From Bordetella flabilis (lineage in GTDB: Bacteria; Pseudomonadota; Gammaproteobacteria; Burkholderiales; Burkholderiaceae_B): a stretch of 64,000 nucleotides of DNA. The stretch covers positions 5,766,001 to 5,830,000 of the forward strand of contig NZ_CP016172.1 in the NCBI RefSeq assembly GCF_001676725.1. Direction: 5' to 3'. The notes beneath the pieces were generated by a model, which saw only the letters and a program-made list of their open reading frames with translations, ran no database searches and was not told where the DNA came from. A program made the translations under genes and the position numbers. Below, in pieces: positions 43,946 to 54,657 of this stretch; the first letter of the stretch is position 1; each line of letters opens with the position of its first letter.

Positions 43946-45148
43946 TCAGGCGGGGGCAGGAATCGCGCGCGGCCGCAGCGCGACGAGAATCATCAAGGTC
44001 GCCAGCAGCAGGGCCAGCCCGCTGGTGGCGAATACACCCCCGGCTCCGCTGACGTCGAAGATCGCGCCCCCCACCGCCGCACCCAGGGTAATGGCCAGTT
44101 GGACCGCCGCGACGATCAGGCCGCCGGCGCTCTCCGCCTCGTCAGGCACGGTACGCGTGATCCAGGTCGACCATCCCACCGGTATCGTGCCGAAGGCGAA
44201 TCCCCACAGCGCGACCATGGCGGCGTCCGCGAGCGGCGAACTGCCCATGGCGACCAGTCCCAGGCCCAGTACACCCATGAGCAGGGGCATCAGGGCCAGC
44301 GTCAGGCGCAGATTGCGCTCCAGCATCAGCCCGGCCACCGACGTGCCGAGGAAGTTGGCCGCGCCGAAGCCCAGCAGGATGGCCGAAAGCGTGCTGACGC
44401 CCACGCCGGTCACCGTCTCCAGGAATGGCCGCAGGTACGTGAAGAACGCGAAATGGCCAGTGAACACGACGATGACGGCGAGCATGCCGAAGCCGATCCC
44501 TGGACGCCGCAGCACCTGAACCAGCGTGCCCAGACGAGTCAGCCCGCTGGGCGCCATTCGCGGCAGGGTGAGCAGTTGCGATACCAGCGACACCACGCCC
44601 AATACGGCGGCAAGCAGGAAGACGTTGCGCCAGCCGATATGCGCGCCGAGGTAGCTTCCCACCGGCGCGGCGACGATGGTGGCGGCCGAGACTCCGGTGA
44701 AGATAATGGACAAGGCGCGCGGGACCATCGGCTCCGGCACCAGGCGCATGGCCGTGGCTGCCGACATCGTCCAGAAGCCGCCGATGGCAACGCCGAGCAG
44801 GACGCGGCCCAGCAGGAGGGCACCGAGGTTGGGCGCGACCGCGACCAGCACGTTCGAGCAGATCAGCAGCACGGAGAACGCCAGGAGCAGATAGCGGCGG
44901 TCCATGCGCCGGGTAACGGTGGCGATGAGCAGGCTTGTGACCAGCGCCACGGCCGCCGTCGCCGTCACGGCCTGCCCAGCCAGGCCTTCGGTAATTTTGA
45001 GGTCGGCAGCCATGGGCGTCAGCAGGCTGGCGGGCAGGAACTCTGCCGTGACCAACCCGAACACGCCCAGCGCCATGGAGAAGACCGCGCCCCACGCCGG
45101 CCGCGCGTGACCGGGACCTGCCGCGGTGTTCCCTGTGTCTTGATGCAT
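43946..45148 (-). CDS. MFS transporter, AraJ/DHA1-type exporter
   Basis: 400 residues with 12 predicted membrane spans. The N-terminal half carries FGLVTAEFLPASLLTPMAAD and the DHA1 motif A region TRRMDRRYLLLAFSV; motif C type residues (GVSAATIVAAPVGSYLGAHI) mark an antiporter/exporter. Substrate unknown (drugs or sugars in relatives). AAGGA precedes the ATG. It is divergent from the AraC gene by 81 bases, so that protein is the likely regulator, and it converges on the nitroreductase with 22 bases between. Confidence 0.92.
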   Translation of the reverse strand: MHQDTGNTAAGPGHARPAWGAVFSMALGVFGLVTAEFLPASLLTPMAADLKITEGLAGQAVTATAAVALVTSLLIATVTRRMDRRYLLLAFSVLLICSNVLVAVAPNLGALLLGRVLLGVAIGGFWTMSAATAMRLVPEPMVPRALSIIFTGVSAATIVAAPVGSYLGAHIGWRNVFLLAAVLGVVSLVSQLLTLPRMAPSGLTRLGTLVQVLRRPGIGFGMLAVIVVFTGHFAFFTYLRPFLETVTGVGVSTLSAILLGFGAANFLGTSVAGLMLERNLRLTLALMPLLMGVLGLGLVAMGSSPLADAAMVALWGFAFGTIPVGWSTWITRTVPDEAESAGGLIVAAVQLAITLGAAVGGAIFDVSGAGGVFATSGLALLLATLMILVALRPRAIPAPA

Positions 45149-45229
45149 CGGTATTCCTTTACGAGAAAACTTTCATAAGTGCGCAGGATAGGCTAGAGTT
45201 TCCGGACGATCCATGCCATGGAGTCCGGA

Positions 45230-46237
45230 ATGTTTGATCGAACGTCCGAATCGCCGGCACAATGCCCGAACGAACCGGCGATGGGCGACCTGGTGAGCGA
45301 GCTGCTGCTGGGAATGCGCCTGTTCGGCGTCCAATATCGCCGCGTACAGATGCCGCCCCCTTTTGGCGTGCGCTTCGGTGCGGCGCAGGGGCGCGCGCAA
45401 TTCCATTTTGTCGCACAAGGGCCCGTCTATCTGCGAACGGCAAGCGGTGCGATGCATGCCCTTCAGGCTGGCGATGCGGTTCTGCTGCCGCATGGGCGGG
45501 CGCATGAGCTCCTGTCCTGGCCCGACATCGCCACCCGCGATATCGCGACCTTCGAAACGCTGAAGCTTTGCGAGACCGTGTGCGCGGTGGTGGGCAGCGG
45601 CCGGGCCAGCGGTCCGCGCGACCCGTTGATATTCAGCGGCTGCATGGAGTTCGACCTGGGCGGCATGCATCCCCTGGTGGCCCTGATGCCGGAAGTCATG
45701 CTGGCCGGCACGCTGCTGGACCGATACCCGGAAATCCTGCCCATGCTCGAAGCCATGGCGCGCGAAGCGCGCGACGAGCGTGCTGGCTACGCGGGCATAC
45801 TCGCGCGCCTCGCCGACGTGGTGTCCGCCTTCATCGTGCGCGGCTGGGCCGAATGTGGCTGCGGCGATGCGGCCGGCTGGGTCGAGGCCCTGCGCGACCC
45901 GCGCCTGGGCCGCGTCATCGTCGCCCTGCATCGGGAGCCGGGCCGCAACTGGACGGTGGCCGATCTGGCGGAAAGAATGGGCAGTTCGCGCTCCGTCTTC
46001 GCCGAACGTTTCCTGGCGGTGACCGGCATGACCCCGCTGCGCTACCTGACCGAACTGCGCATGCGGCTGGCGGCGCAATGGATACGGGATGGGCGCGTGT
46101 CGATCGAAGCCGCCGCCGAGCGCCTCGGTTATGGATCGCAGGCTGCGTTCAGCCGCGCCTTCAAGCGCGTCATGGGACATCCGCCCGGCGCCGTGCGGGT
46201 GGCGTCGAGCGCGACGCGCGAGGCGCAGGCCGCATGA
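45230..46237 (+). CDS. AraC family transcriptional regulator
   Basis: 335 residues. The N-terminal cupin-type domain (FHFVAQGPVYLRTASGAMHA; QAGDAVLLPHGRAHELLSW) is of the AraC_binding/Cupin_6 kind. Residues about 230-325 are the AraC double helix-turn-helix (WTVADLAERMGSSRSVFAER; then AAERLGYGSQAAFSRAFKRV). A start at 45230 is favoured by GGAG six bases upstream; ATG 45218 would add four residues. Divergent from the MFS exporter it probably activates. Confidence 0.92.
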   Translation: MFDRTSESPAQCPNEPAMGDLVSELLLGMRLFGVQYRRVQMPPPFGVRFGAAQGRAQFHFVAQGPVYLRTASGAMHALQAGDAVLLPHGRAHELLSWPDIATRDIATFETLKLCETVCAVVGSGRASGPRDPLIFSGCMEFDLGGMHPLVALMPEVMLAGTLLDRYPEILPMLEAMAREARDERAGYAGILARLADVVSAFIVRGWAECGCGDAAGWVEALRDPRLGRVIVALHREPGRNWTVADLAERMGSSRSVFAERFLAVTGMTPLRYLTELRMRLAAQWIRDGRVSIEAAAERLGYGSQAAFSRAFKRVMGHPPGAVRVASSATREAQAA

Positions 46238-46366
46238 CGAGTGCCTGCCGTCGAAGCGTAAATTCCGACTTTGCGACTGGCCGGAGCGCGGTGGCGGCCC
46301 GGATACCGGCCCGCCCGCACGCCTGCCTGATATAGACCGGACACCTTGGCGAAAAGGAACAGCACC

Positions 46367-47515
46367 GTGGCTCACAGTGCCATTGCGATTTCCCCCGCAC
46401 ACGCGCGGGCCATCTGGCTGCGCGCGCAGGGGCTCGATTCGGAAGCGTCTTTCGGCGACGGCCCCGCCGCCGTGAACCGCGTGGTGGAACACCTGGGTTA
46501 TGTGCAGATCGACACGATCAATGTGATAGAGCGCAGCCACCATCACATCCTGTATACGCGCATTCCTGCATACCGGAGAGCCGACCTGGAGCAGGCGCAG
46601 TCGGTGGACAAGTCGGTATTCGAGTATTGGACCCATGCGCTGGCCTACGTGCCGATCTCGGCCTACCGCTATTTCGTTCCGGCAATGGACCGCATGCGCA
46701 GGCAGCCGCATCAGGGGTACGCCTCCATCGACGCCAAGGACTACCGTGGCCTGCTGCGGCGCATCCGCGATGAAGGCCCGTTGTCCATCCGCGATATCGA
46801 CGACGACGTCCTGGTGGAAAAGACCCATCCTTGGGACAGCCGCAAGCCTTCACGGCGCATCATGCGTTTCGGCTTCTTCTGCGGCGACCTTGCGGTCAGC
46901 AAGCGCGTCGGCATGGTGAAGGCCTACGACTTGAGCAGGCGACACTTCGGATGGCGTACCCGTCCACGGCCGGCCACGGAATCCCAGTACGCCGCCTATC
47001 TGCTTGCGCGCGCGATGCGCGCGCAAGGCATCGTCAGCGTCGATTCCATCTGCTACGGCGACGTGGGCTTCAAGAAGCAGGTGCTGGCCTTGTGCGAAGC
47101 CGCGGCCAGGCGCAAGCGCTTGCTGCCCGTGACCATACAGGGCAGCGAGCAGATACGCCATTGGGCCGATCCCGGTTTGCTCGATACGGTCGACGCTTCG
47201 GCGCCGGATCACGCGCGCGTGCACATCCTGTCGCCCTTCGATCCGCTGATCATCCAGCGCAAGCGGCTGAAAATGATGTTCGGCTATGAACACCGGTTCG
47301 AGGCCTACGTGCCGCCGGAAAAGCGGGTGCTGGGGTATTTCGCGCTGCCGGTACTGGCCGACGGCGAGATCGTCGCGGCGGTGGATTTGAAGATGGACAG
47401 GCAGGCGGGGAAGTTGTTGGAAAAGAAGTGGACGTGGTGCGTCCGGCCAAGGGCCGGACTGAAGGCACGCATCGATGATGCCTTGCAGGCGTTCGAGCGG
47501 TTCCACTGCACGTAG
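46367..47515 (+). CDS. YcaQ/AlkZ-type winged-helix DNA glycosylase
   Basis: 382 residues of the HTH_42 superfamily (YcaQ, AlkX, AlkZ), which unhook interstrand crosslinks or remove alkylated bases. The catalytic QxD motif is visible in LGYVQIDTINVIERSHHHIL near residue 45, the exact form of the YcaQ branch. Further conserved stretches are FEYWTHALAYVPISAYRYF and the C-terminal LSPFDPLIIQRKRLKMMFGY and FALPVLADGEIVAAVDLKMD. GTG 46367 with AAGGA upstream is preferred over a TTG at 46346. It stands alone between AraC and the convergent mnmE gene. Confidence 0.9.
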   Translation: MAHSAIAISPAHARAIWLRAQGLDSEASFGDGPAAVNRVVEHLGYVQIDTINVIERSHHHILYTRIPAYRRADLEQAQSVDKSVFEYWTHALAYVPISAYRYFVPAMDRMRRQPHQGYASIDAKDYRGLLRRIRDEGPLSIRDIDDDVLVEKTHPWDSRKPSRRIMRFGFFCGDLAVSKRVGMVKAYDLSRRHFGWRTRPRPATESQYAAYLLARAMRAQGIVSVDSICYGDVGFKKQVLALCEAAARRKRLLPVTIQGSEQIRHWADPGLLDTVDASAPDHARVHILSPFDPLIIQRKRLKMMFGYEHRFEAYVPPEKRVLGYFALPVLADGEIVAAVDLKMDRQAGKLLEKKWTWCVRPRAGLKARIDDALQAFERFHCT

Positions 47516-47552
47516 GGCCAATCAGCCGATCGGCCAGCGTGGACCCGTCGCA

Positions 47553-48914
47553 TCACTTCCCGATGCAGAACCGCGAAAAAATCTCCCCCAGCAGGTCGTC
47601 GCTGCTGAACTCGCCCGTGATCGCCGCCAGGCTCTCGTGCGCCAGGCGCAGCTCTTCCGCGAACAGATCCAGCACGCGGTCATCCTGTTCGGCGTGGACC
47701 GTCGCCAGCGCAAGATGTTCCTCTGCCTGTTGCAGCGCCCGCAGATGACGCTCGCGCGCGAGCCAGGGCGATTCCGCGCCGGGATTCCAGCCGGCGATGT
47801 CCAGCAGGGCCTTGCGCAGTGCGTCCAGCCCCTCGCCCGTCCGCGCGGAAATGGCCATGTCGACGTTGCCCGCGCGCGCGCCGTTCCCTCGCAGGTCGAT
47901 CTTGTTCAGGACTTTCAGCACCGGCGTACCGGCGGGCAGGCGGGCGGCAATGCCGGCATCCAGCGACTCATCGGCCGCCGCCGTCGCATCCTGGAGATGC
48001 AGAATAACGTCAGCCCGCTCGATTTCCTTCCAGGTGCGGGCGATGCCGATCTGCTCGACCGGGTCATCCGTTTCCCGTAGTCCGGCCGTATCGACCACAT
48101 GCAGCGGGATGCCGTCCAGGTGGATTTCCTGCACCACTTTGTCGCGCGTGGTGCCGGCGATGGGCGTGACGATGGCCACTTCGTCGCCGGCCAGCGCGTT
48201 CAGCAGGCTGGATTTGCCGACGTTCGGCCGGCCCGCCAGGACCACATGCAGGCCTTCGCGCAGGATGACGCCCTGGCGGGTCTGCGCGATGATCGCGCGC
48301 AGGTCCGTGGATAGCGCCTCCAGAAGCGGACGCGCCTGGTACTTCTCCAGGAAGTCGATCTCCTCTTCCGGAAAATCCAGCGTCGCCTCGACCAGCATGC
48401 GCAGGTGCACGATGCGGTCCGCAAGCGCGTTGACCTTGGTCGAGAACACGCCCGACAAGGACGCCATGGCGCCGCGTGCGGCCGCATCCGAGGTGGCTTC
48501 GATGAGGTCGGCTACCGCTTCGGCCTGTGCCAGGTCGATGCGGCCATTCAGGAAGGCGCGTTGCGTGAATTCGCCGGGTTCGGCGATGCGCAGGCCCAGG
48601 TCGCGGCCGGCATCCAGGCACAGCTGCAGGACACGCCGCAGCACTGCAGGACCGCCGTGTCCCTGCAGTTCGAGTACGTCCTCGCCGGTATAGGAATGCG
48701 GCGCGGGAAAGTACAGCACGATGCCTTCGTCCAGCAGTTCGCCATCGTCCGTCCTGAATGGCAACAGGTGCGCGTGACGCGCGGCCAGGTCACGCTGGAA
48801 AAGGCGACGCACCAGTGTGGATAGCCGTGCACCGGAAACGCGCACGATGCCCACGCCGCCGCGTCCGGGCGCTGTGGCGATCGCCGCGATGGGGGCTGAC
48901 ACTATGGGGGACAT
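47553..48914 (-). CDS. mnmE: tRNA modification GTPase MnmE
   Basis: 453 residues. The N-terminal folate-binding domain ([20 protein letters not shown]) is followed by the GTPase domain with [16 protein letters not shown] near 222, the G3 VDTAGLRET and NKIDLRG, and the C-terminal helical domain ending in the canonical CIGK. It acts with MnmG (33653-35569) to make cmnm5U34 in tRNA. In many bacteria mnmE follows yidC near oriC; here yidC, rnpA, rpmH and dnaA are absent from the window. ATG 48914 fits the family start; a TTG further upstream is unlikely. Confidence 0.98.
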   Translation of the reverse strand: MSPIVSAPIAAIATAPGRGGVGIVRVSGARLSTLVRRLFQRDLAARHAHLLPFRTDDGELLDEGIVLYFPAPHSYTGEDVLELQGHGGPAVLRRVLQLCLDAGRDLGLRIAEPGEFTQRAFLNGRIDLAQAEAVADLIEATSDAAARGAMASLSGVFSTKVNALADRIVHLRMLVEATLDFPEEEIDFLEKYQARPLLEALSTDLRAIIAQTRQGVILREGLHVVLAGRPNVGKSSLLNALAGDEVAIVTPIAGTTRDKVVQEIHLDGIPLHVVDTAGLRETDDPVEQIGIARTWKEIERADVILHLQDATAAADESLDAGIAARLPAGTPVLKVLNKIDLRGNGARAGNVDMAISARTGEGLDALRKALLDIAGWNPGAESPWLARERHLRALQQAEEHLALATVHAEQDDRVLDLFAEELRLAHESLAAITGEFSSDDLLGEIFSRFCIGK

Positions 48915-49020
48915 ATAACTGAAGGGGCTAGGCAATAAGGGAATATAACCGTTGCGCCCGGCATCTTTGCTGGGTATGTTGCGCCGTGGAGTTCAGCTAA
49001 AACGTGATCAGGAGCCATTT

Positions 49021-50622
49021 ATGTCTTTCCGGTTAACCCGGGCGTTCGCGGGCGGCGTGGCTGCCCTTGCAATCGCCTTCAGTGCCCACGGTACGGCCAT
49101 GGCGCGGGACCTGACGGTCGGCTTGAAGACCGAACCCAGCTCACTGGACCCGCAGTATCACTCCCTGACGCCCAATACACAGATCGCGTTGACGATCTTC
49201 GATCCGCTGGTGCGCGCGGACAAGGAGCTCAAGCCCACGCCGGCGTTGGCCGAGTCGTGGACCGTGGACGGCAATGTGTGGACGTTCAAGCTGCGGCCGG
49301 GGGTGAAGTTCTCCGACGGCACGCCTTTGACGGCCGATGACGTGGTCTTCACCTTCGAACGCGTGCCCAAGGTGCCGAACAGCCCTTCGCCCTTCACGCT
49401 TTACCTGAAAGACGTGGCCAAGACCGAAGCGGTGGATCCGCAGACGGTGCGCATCACAACCAAGGGGCCGTCGCCCCTGCTGCTGCCCAATCTGGGGCAA
49501 CTGCCTATTCTCTCCAGGAAGGCGGCTTCCGGTCCGGCGCCGGAAGGCAAGACGACCACCGAACTCAATAGCGGCGACGGCCTGGTGGGTACCGGGCCGT
49601 ACAAGCTGGTGTCGTGGCGCCGTGGCGCGGAGCTGGTGCTCGCGCGCAATGACAACTATTGGGGCAAGAAACCGGCTTGGGACAAGGTGGTCTACCGGCC
49701 CATGACCAATGCGGCGAGCCGCGTCGCCGCGCTGCTGGCCGGCGACGTCGACCTGATCGAGGATCCTCCCACCGACGACCTGCCGCGCCTGAAGAAGGAC
49801 AAGAACCTGACCATCCAGGAGACGCCCTCGGTGCGGGTGATGTACGTGGCGATGGACCAGTTCGGCGAGCCGAGCCCGGGCATTACGGACGCCGACGGCA
49901 AGCCCCTGGCGAAGAATCCGCTCAAGGACAAGCGGGTGCGTGAAGCCCTGTCGCTGGCCATCGACCGCAAGGCCATCGAGGAGCGTGTGATGGGCGGTGT
50001 CGCCAAGCCGGCCGGCAACCTGCTGCCCTATCCCATGTTCGGGGCGTCCAAGGCGCACGCCGACGCGCCCAAGCCCGACGTGAACAAGGCCAAGCAGTTG
50101 CTGAAGGATGCCGGCTATCCCAATGGTTTCTCCATCACCCTGGGTGCGCCGTCGGGCCGCTACATCAACGACTCCAAGGTCGCGCAGGCCATCGCATCGA
50201 TGTGGACCCGCATCGGCGTGAAGACCGCGGTGGAAGCCTCCGCCCCGCCGGTGTTCTTCAAGAACCGCGACTCGTACAAGTACAGCGCGTACCTGGCGGG
50301 CTGGTCCGTCACCAGCGGCGAGATGTCCAACGCGCTCGGGTCGCTGGCGGTAACCCCTGATCCCGCAAAGGGGCTGGGAACCACCAACCGCGGGCGTTAT
50401 TCGAATCCGAAGATGGACGAGCTGTACATGCAGGCCGCCACGACGATGGACGACGCCAAGCGCGCCGAACTCCTGTCCAAGGCGGCGGACATGGTGATGG
50501 ACGACTATGGCATCCTGCCGGTCCATTTCGAGCTGTCGGTCTGGGCGATGAAGAAGGACGTGTTCTACCCGGGCCGTTCCGACCAGATGACGCAGGTGCA
50601 GGACGTGACCCTGAAGAAGTAG
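49021..50622 (+). CDS. Dipeptide/oligopeptide ABC transporter substrate-binding protein
   Basis: 533 residues of the SBP_bac_5 family. Sec signal peptide at 1-28 (FAGGVAALAIAFSAHGTAMA), then DLTVGLKTEPSSLDPQY, PALAESWTVDGNVWTFKLRP and VKFSDGTPLTADDVVFTFER, the invariant motifs of DppA/OppA-type receptors. It captures peptides or related compounds in the periplasm for the permeases that follow. ATG 49021 has AGGAG upstream. The transport genes run rightward as receptor, two permeases and two ATPases, then two amidohydrolases. Confidence 0.95.
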   Translation: MSFRLTRAFAGGVAALAIAFSAHGTAMARDLTVGLKTEPSSLDPQYHSLTPNTQIALTIFDPLVRADKELKPTPALAESWTVDGNVWTFKLRPGVKFSDGTPLTADDVVFTFERVPKVPNSPSPFTLYLKDVAKTEAVDPQTVRITTKGPSPLLLPNLGQLPILSRKAASGPAPEGKTTTELNSGDGLVGTGPYKLVSWRRGAELVLARNDNYWGKKPAWDKVVYRPMTNAASRVAALLAGDVDLIEDPPTDDLPRLKKDKNLTIQETPSVRVMYVAMDQFGEPSPGITDADGKPLAKNPLKDKRVREALSLAIDRKAIEERVMGGVAKPAGNLLPYPMFGASKAHADAPKPDVNKAKQLLKDAGYPNGFSITLGAPSGRYINDSKVAQAIASMWTRIGVKTAVEASAPPVFFKNRDSYKYSAYLAGWSVTSGEMSNALGSLAVTPDPAKGLGTTNRGRYSNPKMDELYMQAATTMDDAKRAELLSKAADMVMDDYGILPVHFELSVWAMKKDVFYPGRSDQMTQVQDVTLKK

Positions 50623-50650
50623 TCACACGCCGTAGTGGAGTGGCATCACC

Positions 50651-51625
50651 GTGCTAGCGACCATCATTCGCCGGCTGCTGCAGACCCTCGTCGTCATGCT
50701 TGTCATGTCGGCGCTGGTCTTCGGCGGCATTTACCTCGTGGGCGACCCTGTCGCCATGATGGCCAGTCCCGACGCGACCGAGATCGAGCGCGCCGCGATC
50801 CGCCAGTCGCTGGGACTGGACCTGCCCTTGTGGCATCAGTACCTGATCTTCATCGGCAAGGCCATACATGGCGATTTCGGCAATAGCTTCCTGACCGGCG
50901 AACCGGCGATGCATCTGATCCTGGATCGCATGCCGGCGACCATGGAGCTCGCTGTCGTGGCCATGCTGATGTCCCTGCTGATCGGCATCCCGCTCGGAAT
51001 CCGTGCAGGACTGAAGCCGCAGTCGGTCGGGTCGCGGGCCATCATGACCGGCTCGGTGCTGGGCTTTTCCCTGCCCAACTTCTGGGTGGGCCTGATGCTC
51101 ATCATGGTGTTTGCCGTGACGCTGGGCTGGCTGCCCGCCAGCGGGCGCGGACCCACGGTGGCGCTGGGCGACTTGCGCTTGAGCACCCTGACCGCCGGCG
51201 GCTGGGCTCACCTGATCCTGCCCGCTGCGACCATCGCGCTGGCCAAGTGCGCGACGATCATACGCATCACGCGCGCCGCCACGCGCGAGGCGCTGCCCAT
51301 GGACTACATCAAGTTCGCCCGCGCCAAGGGCCTGTCGGAATCGCGTGTGCTGCGGGTGCACCTGCTCAAGAACATCCTGATTCCCATCGTGACCGTGGCC
51401 GGACTGGAATTCGGCCAGGTGGTCGCCTTCGCCGTGGTCACGGAATCGGTCTTCTCCTGGCCGGGCATGGGCAAGCTGCTCATCGATTCCATCATCAACC
51501 TGGACCGCCCCGTGGTGGTCGCGTATCTGCTGCTTATCGTGTTCTTCCTGGTCATGCTGAACCTGGTGGTGGACATCGTCTACACCGTGCTCGACCCCCG
51601 TGTACGACTGGACGGCCGCCGATGA
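50651..51625 (+). CDS. Peptide ABC transporter permease (DppB type)
   Basis: 324 residues with six membrane spans. It starts at a GTG (MLATIIRRLLQTLVVMLVMS) and carries LGLDLPLWHQYLIFIGKAIH and the EAA loop ALPMDYIKFARAKGLSESRV near 216, then FSWPGMGKLLIDSIINLDRP. It forms the channel with the DppC-type partner, whose ATG overlaps this stop (ATGA). Confidence 0.94.
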   Translation: MLATIIRRLLQTLVVMLVMSALVFGGIYLVGDPVAMMASPDATEIERAAIRQSLGLDLPLWHQYLIFIGKAIHGDFGNSFLTGEPAMHLILDRMPATMELAVVAMLMSLLIGIPLGIRAGLKPQSVGSRAIMTGSVLGFSLPNFWVGLMLIMVFAVTLGWLPASGRGPTVALGDLRLSTLTAGGWAHLILPAATIALAKCATIIRITRAATREALPMDYIKFARAKGLSESRVLRVHLLKNILIPIVTVAGLEFGQVVAFAVVTESVFSWPGMGKLLIDSIINLDRPVVVAYLLLIVFFLVMLNLVVDIVYTVLDPRVRLDGRR

Positions 51626-52554
51626 CGACAACCGCTTCCCCGCAAACCGTCCCCGCGCCCGCCGCGTCCGTGACCAAGGAGCAGGGCCCCTGGCGCCGTT
51701 TCTTTGGCGATTTCTTCGCCAGCAAGCTCGCGACCCTGGGCCTCGTGGTGCTGCTGCTGATGGTGGGTTCGGCCGTGCTGGCGCCGTGGATCGCGCCGCA
51801 GGACCCTTATGACATCGGCAACCTGGACATCACGGACGCCAAGCTGCCGCCCGGCAGCGAAAGCATGTCGGGCGACATGACCTATTGGCTGGGCTCCGAC
51901 GGACAGGCGCGCGACGTCCTGTCGGCCATCCTGTATGGCCTGCGCACCAGCCTGATGGTGGGCTGTATTTCGGTGTTCTTCGCCTTCGTCATCGGCGCCA
52001 CGGTGGGGTTGGTGGCGGCCTATTTCGGTGGCCGGATCGATGCGCTGCTGATGCGCATCGCGGACATCCAGTTGTCTTTCCCGGCCATCCTGGTCGCGCT
52101 GATTCTGCTGTCCATCCTGGGTACCGGCGTGGATAAGGTGATCATCGCGCTTATCGTCGTGCAGTGGGCCTACTTCGCGCGTGCTGCGCGCGGCGCGGCG
52201 CTGGTGGAGCGTAGCAAGGAATACGTCGAGGCGGCGCGCTGCATGTCGCTCGGATGGGGCCGCATCCTGCGGCGTCACCTGTTGCCCAACTGCATGCCGC
52301 CGCTGATCGTCATCGCCACCATCGACCTGGCCCATGCAATCGCCCTCGAAGCGACGCTCTCCTTTCTGGGCGTAGGGGTGCCGGTCACCGAACCGTCGCT
52401 GGGCATGCTGATCGCCAACGGCTTCGAATTCCTGTTGTCGGGCCGCTATTGGATTTCCTTCTTTCCCGGCGTTGCGCTCGCGATTGCCATCATTGCCATC
52501 AACCTGGTGGGCGACCATCTGCGCGACGTGCTGAACCCGCGCAATGCGATGTGA
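51622..52554 (+). CDS. Peptide ABC transporter permease (DppC type)
   Basis: 310 residues. A polar N-terminus of about 30 residues, then the first span ATLGLVVLLLMVGSAVLAPW, DDPYD-type APQDPYDIGNLD, a long periplasmic loop ending YWLGSDGQARDVLSAILYGL and the EAA motif EYVEAARCMSLGWGRILRRH near 205. The C-terminal VALAIAIIAINLVGDHLRDV is typical. Starts within the dppB stop. Confidence 0.94.
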   Translation: MTTTASPQTVPAPAASVTKEQGPWRRFFGDFFASKLATLGLVVLLLMVGSAVLAPWIAPQDPYDIGNLDITDAKLPPGSESMSGDMTYWLGSDGQARDVLSAILYGLRTSLMVGCISVFFAFVIGATVGLVAAYFGGRIDALLMRIADIQLSFPAILVALILLSILGTGVDKVIIALIVVQWAYFARAARGAALVERSKEYVEAARCMSLGWGRILRRHLLPNCMPPLIVIATIDLAHAIALEATLSFLGVGVPVTEPSLGMLIANGFEFLLSGRYWISFFPGVALAIAIIAINLVGDHLRDVLNPRNAM

Positions 52555-52564
52555 GGGACGAGCG

Positions 52565-53578
52565 ATGACAACGACGAACGTCCAGCCCGTCCCGGCTGCC
52601 GCGCCGGCGCCCATTCTCGACGTAGTGGGCCTGCAGACGCACTTTTTCACGCGCGCCGGCGTGGCCAAGGCCGTGGACGGCGTGGACCTGCGGCTGCAGG
52701 CCGGTGAAATCCTGGGACTGGTCGGCGAGTCGGGTTCCGGGAAAAGCATTACCGGCTTTTCGCTGATCGGCCTGGTGGACGAACCCGGCCGTGTGGTGGG
52801 AGGATCGATACGCTTCGATGGCCGTGAACTGCGCGAGGCGACGCCGGAGCAGATGCGGGCCTTGCGCGGCAACGATATCGCCATGATCTTCCAGGATCCG
52901 ATGATGACGTTGAACCCGGTCCTGCGGGTCGATACGCAGATGATCGAAGCCATCCAGGCGCACTCCAACATGGCCACCGCCGCAGCGCGTGCGCGTGCGC
53001 GCGACGTGCTGGCCATGGTCGGCATCCCTTCGCCGGAAGAACGCCTGCGCGCCTATCCTCATCAGTTGTCCGGCGGCATGCGGCAACGCGTGGCCATCGC
53101 CATCGCCTTGTTGAACGGACCGCGCGTCATCATCGCGGACGAACCCACCACGGCGCTGGACGTCACCATCCAGGGCCAGATCCTGTACGAGGTACAGAAA
53201 CTGTGCCGGGAAACCGGTACGGCCCTGCTGTGGATCACCCACGACCTGGCGGTGGTATCGGGCCTGGCCGACCGCATCGCGGTGATGTACGCGGGCCGCG
53301 TGGTGGAGACCGGCACGACGCAGGATGTCATCGGACGTCCGTTGCATCCCTATACCCACGGGCTCATGCGGTCCATTCCGACCCCCGACACGCGCGGCCA
53401 TGACCTGGCCTCCATCCCGGGCATGACACCCTCCCTGCTGAAGCTGCCCGAAGGCTGTGCCTTCCGCACGCGCTGCCCGCGTGCCACCGACGCCTGTCTG
53501 CGCGCGCCCGAATCCGTGGAGTGGCAGCCCGGCCACTGGGTGCGCTGTTGGCACGCCGGCGAACGGGAGGCGCGATGA
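52565..53578 (+). CDS. Peptide ABC transporter ATP-binding protein (DppD type)
   Basis: 337 residues. Walker A GLVGESGSGKSITGFSLIGL near 45, signature LSGGMRQRVAIAIALL, Walker B VIIADEPTTALDVT and the C-terminal oligopeptide-type extension with CAFRTRCPRATDAC. It powers import with the DppF-type subunit. GAGGGACG precedes ATG 52565. Confidence 0.95.
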   Translation: MTTTNVQPVPAAAPAPILDVVGLQTHFFTRAGVAKAVDGVDLRLQAGEILGLVGESGSGKSITGFSLIGLVDEPGRVVGGSIRFDGRELREATPEQMRALRGNDIAMIFQDPMMTLNPVLRVDTQMIEAIQAHSNMATAAARARARDVLAMVGIPSPEERLRAYPHQLSGGMRQRVAIAIALLNGPRVIIADEPTTALDVTIQGQILYEVQKLCRETGTALLWITHDLAVVSGLADRIAVMYAGRVVETGTTQDVIGRPLHPYTHGLMRSIPTPDTRGHDLASIPGMTPSLLKLPEGCAFRTRCPRATDACLRAPESVEWQPGHWVRCWHAGEREAR

Positions 53579-54651
53579 GCACGGACGCCACCCCCATCCT
53601 GTCGCTGCGCGGCGCGGAAATGCGCTTCGAGCAGCCGGTCGACCTGGCCGGCCGCATCGCCAACCTGTTCGGCGCGGGTCTGCGCAGGACGGTGGTTCAT
53701 GCCGTGGCCGGCGTGGACCTGGACGTGCTGCCGGGCGAGGTCATCGGCGTGGTCGGCGAGTCGGGTTGCGGCAAGTCCACGCTGGGCCGGATGATCAGCG
53801 GCATACTGCCGCCGACCGCGGGAACGATCGCCTACGACGGCAAGCCGGTCGCCGGCATGGACGAGCGGCAGCGGCGTGCCTATGAACTGGGCGTGCAGAT
53901 GATTTTCCAGGACCCCTACGCATCCCTGAACCCGCGCATGCGCGTCGAAGAGATCATCGGCGAGGCGCCCATGGTGCACGGCCTGGTGAGCCGCCGGGAC
54001 CGGCGCGCGTATGTCGCGGAGCTGATGCGCCAGGTGGGTCTGGAGGCCGCCTATGCGCAGCGCTACCCGCACCAGTTTTCCGGCGGGCAGCGCCAGCGCA
54101 TCGGGATCGCGCGCGCATTGGCGCTCAAGCCCCGGGTCATCGTGTGCGACGAAGCCGTGGCGGCGTTGGATGTTTCGATCCAGGCCCAGGTGCTGAACCT
54201 GTTCGCGCAGTTGCGCCGCGAGCTGGACCTGACCTATCTGTTCATCAGCCACAACCTGGGCGTGGTGAGCCATATCTCCGACCGCGTGGCCATCATGTAC
54301 CTGGGCCGTATCGTGGAGCTGGCCACGACGGACCAGGTCTTCAAGGGCGCGAATCATCCGTACACCCAGGCGCTGCTCAAGGAGCTGCCGACGCTGAACC
54401 CGCAGCGCCGCAGCTTCCAGCCGATCAAGGGCGAACTGCCTTCGCCGCTGTCCCCGCCGCCGGGGTGCACCTTTCACCCGCGCTGCCCGCATGTCATGGA
54501 GCGCTGCCGCCAGGAGCGGCCGCTGCTGCGGGAGGTGGCGCCAGGCCAACTTAGCGCCTGCCATCTGAATGACCTTGCGGGCTCCGCCGTGGCGCGGCCT
54601 GTCGCCGTGTCGGTGCCCGTGTCCCAACGTGCCGCCCCCCTGCCAGGCTGA
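53575..54651 (+). CDS. Peptide ABC transporter ATP-binding protein (DppF type)
   Basis: 358 residues. Walker [21 protein letters not shown] near 60, signature [19 protein letters not shown], Walker [19 protein letters not shown] and the C-terminal Cys motif [15 protein letters not shown]. The N-terminus has a longer lead-in ([20 protein letters not shown]) than DppD. ATG overlaps the DppD stop by four bases. Confidence 0.95.
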   Translation: MSTDATPILSLRGAEMRFEQPVDLAGRIANLFGAGLRRTVVHAVAGVDLDVLPGEVIGVVGESGCGKSTLGRMISGILPPTAGTIAYDGKPVAGMDERQRRAYELGVQMIFQDPYASLNPRMRVEEIIGEAPMVHGLVSRRDRRAYVAELMRQVGLEAAYAQRYPHQFSGGQRQRIGIARALALKPRVIVCDEAVAALDVSIQAQVLNLFAQLRRELDLTYLFISHNLGVVSHISDRVAIMYLGRIVELATTDQVFKGANHPYTQALLKELPTLNPQRRSFQPIKGELPSPLSPPPGCTFHPRCPHVMERCRQERPLLREVAPGQLSACHLNDLAGSAVARPVAVSVPVSQRAAPLPG

Positions 54652-54657
54652 ACGACC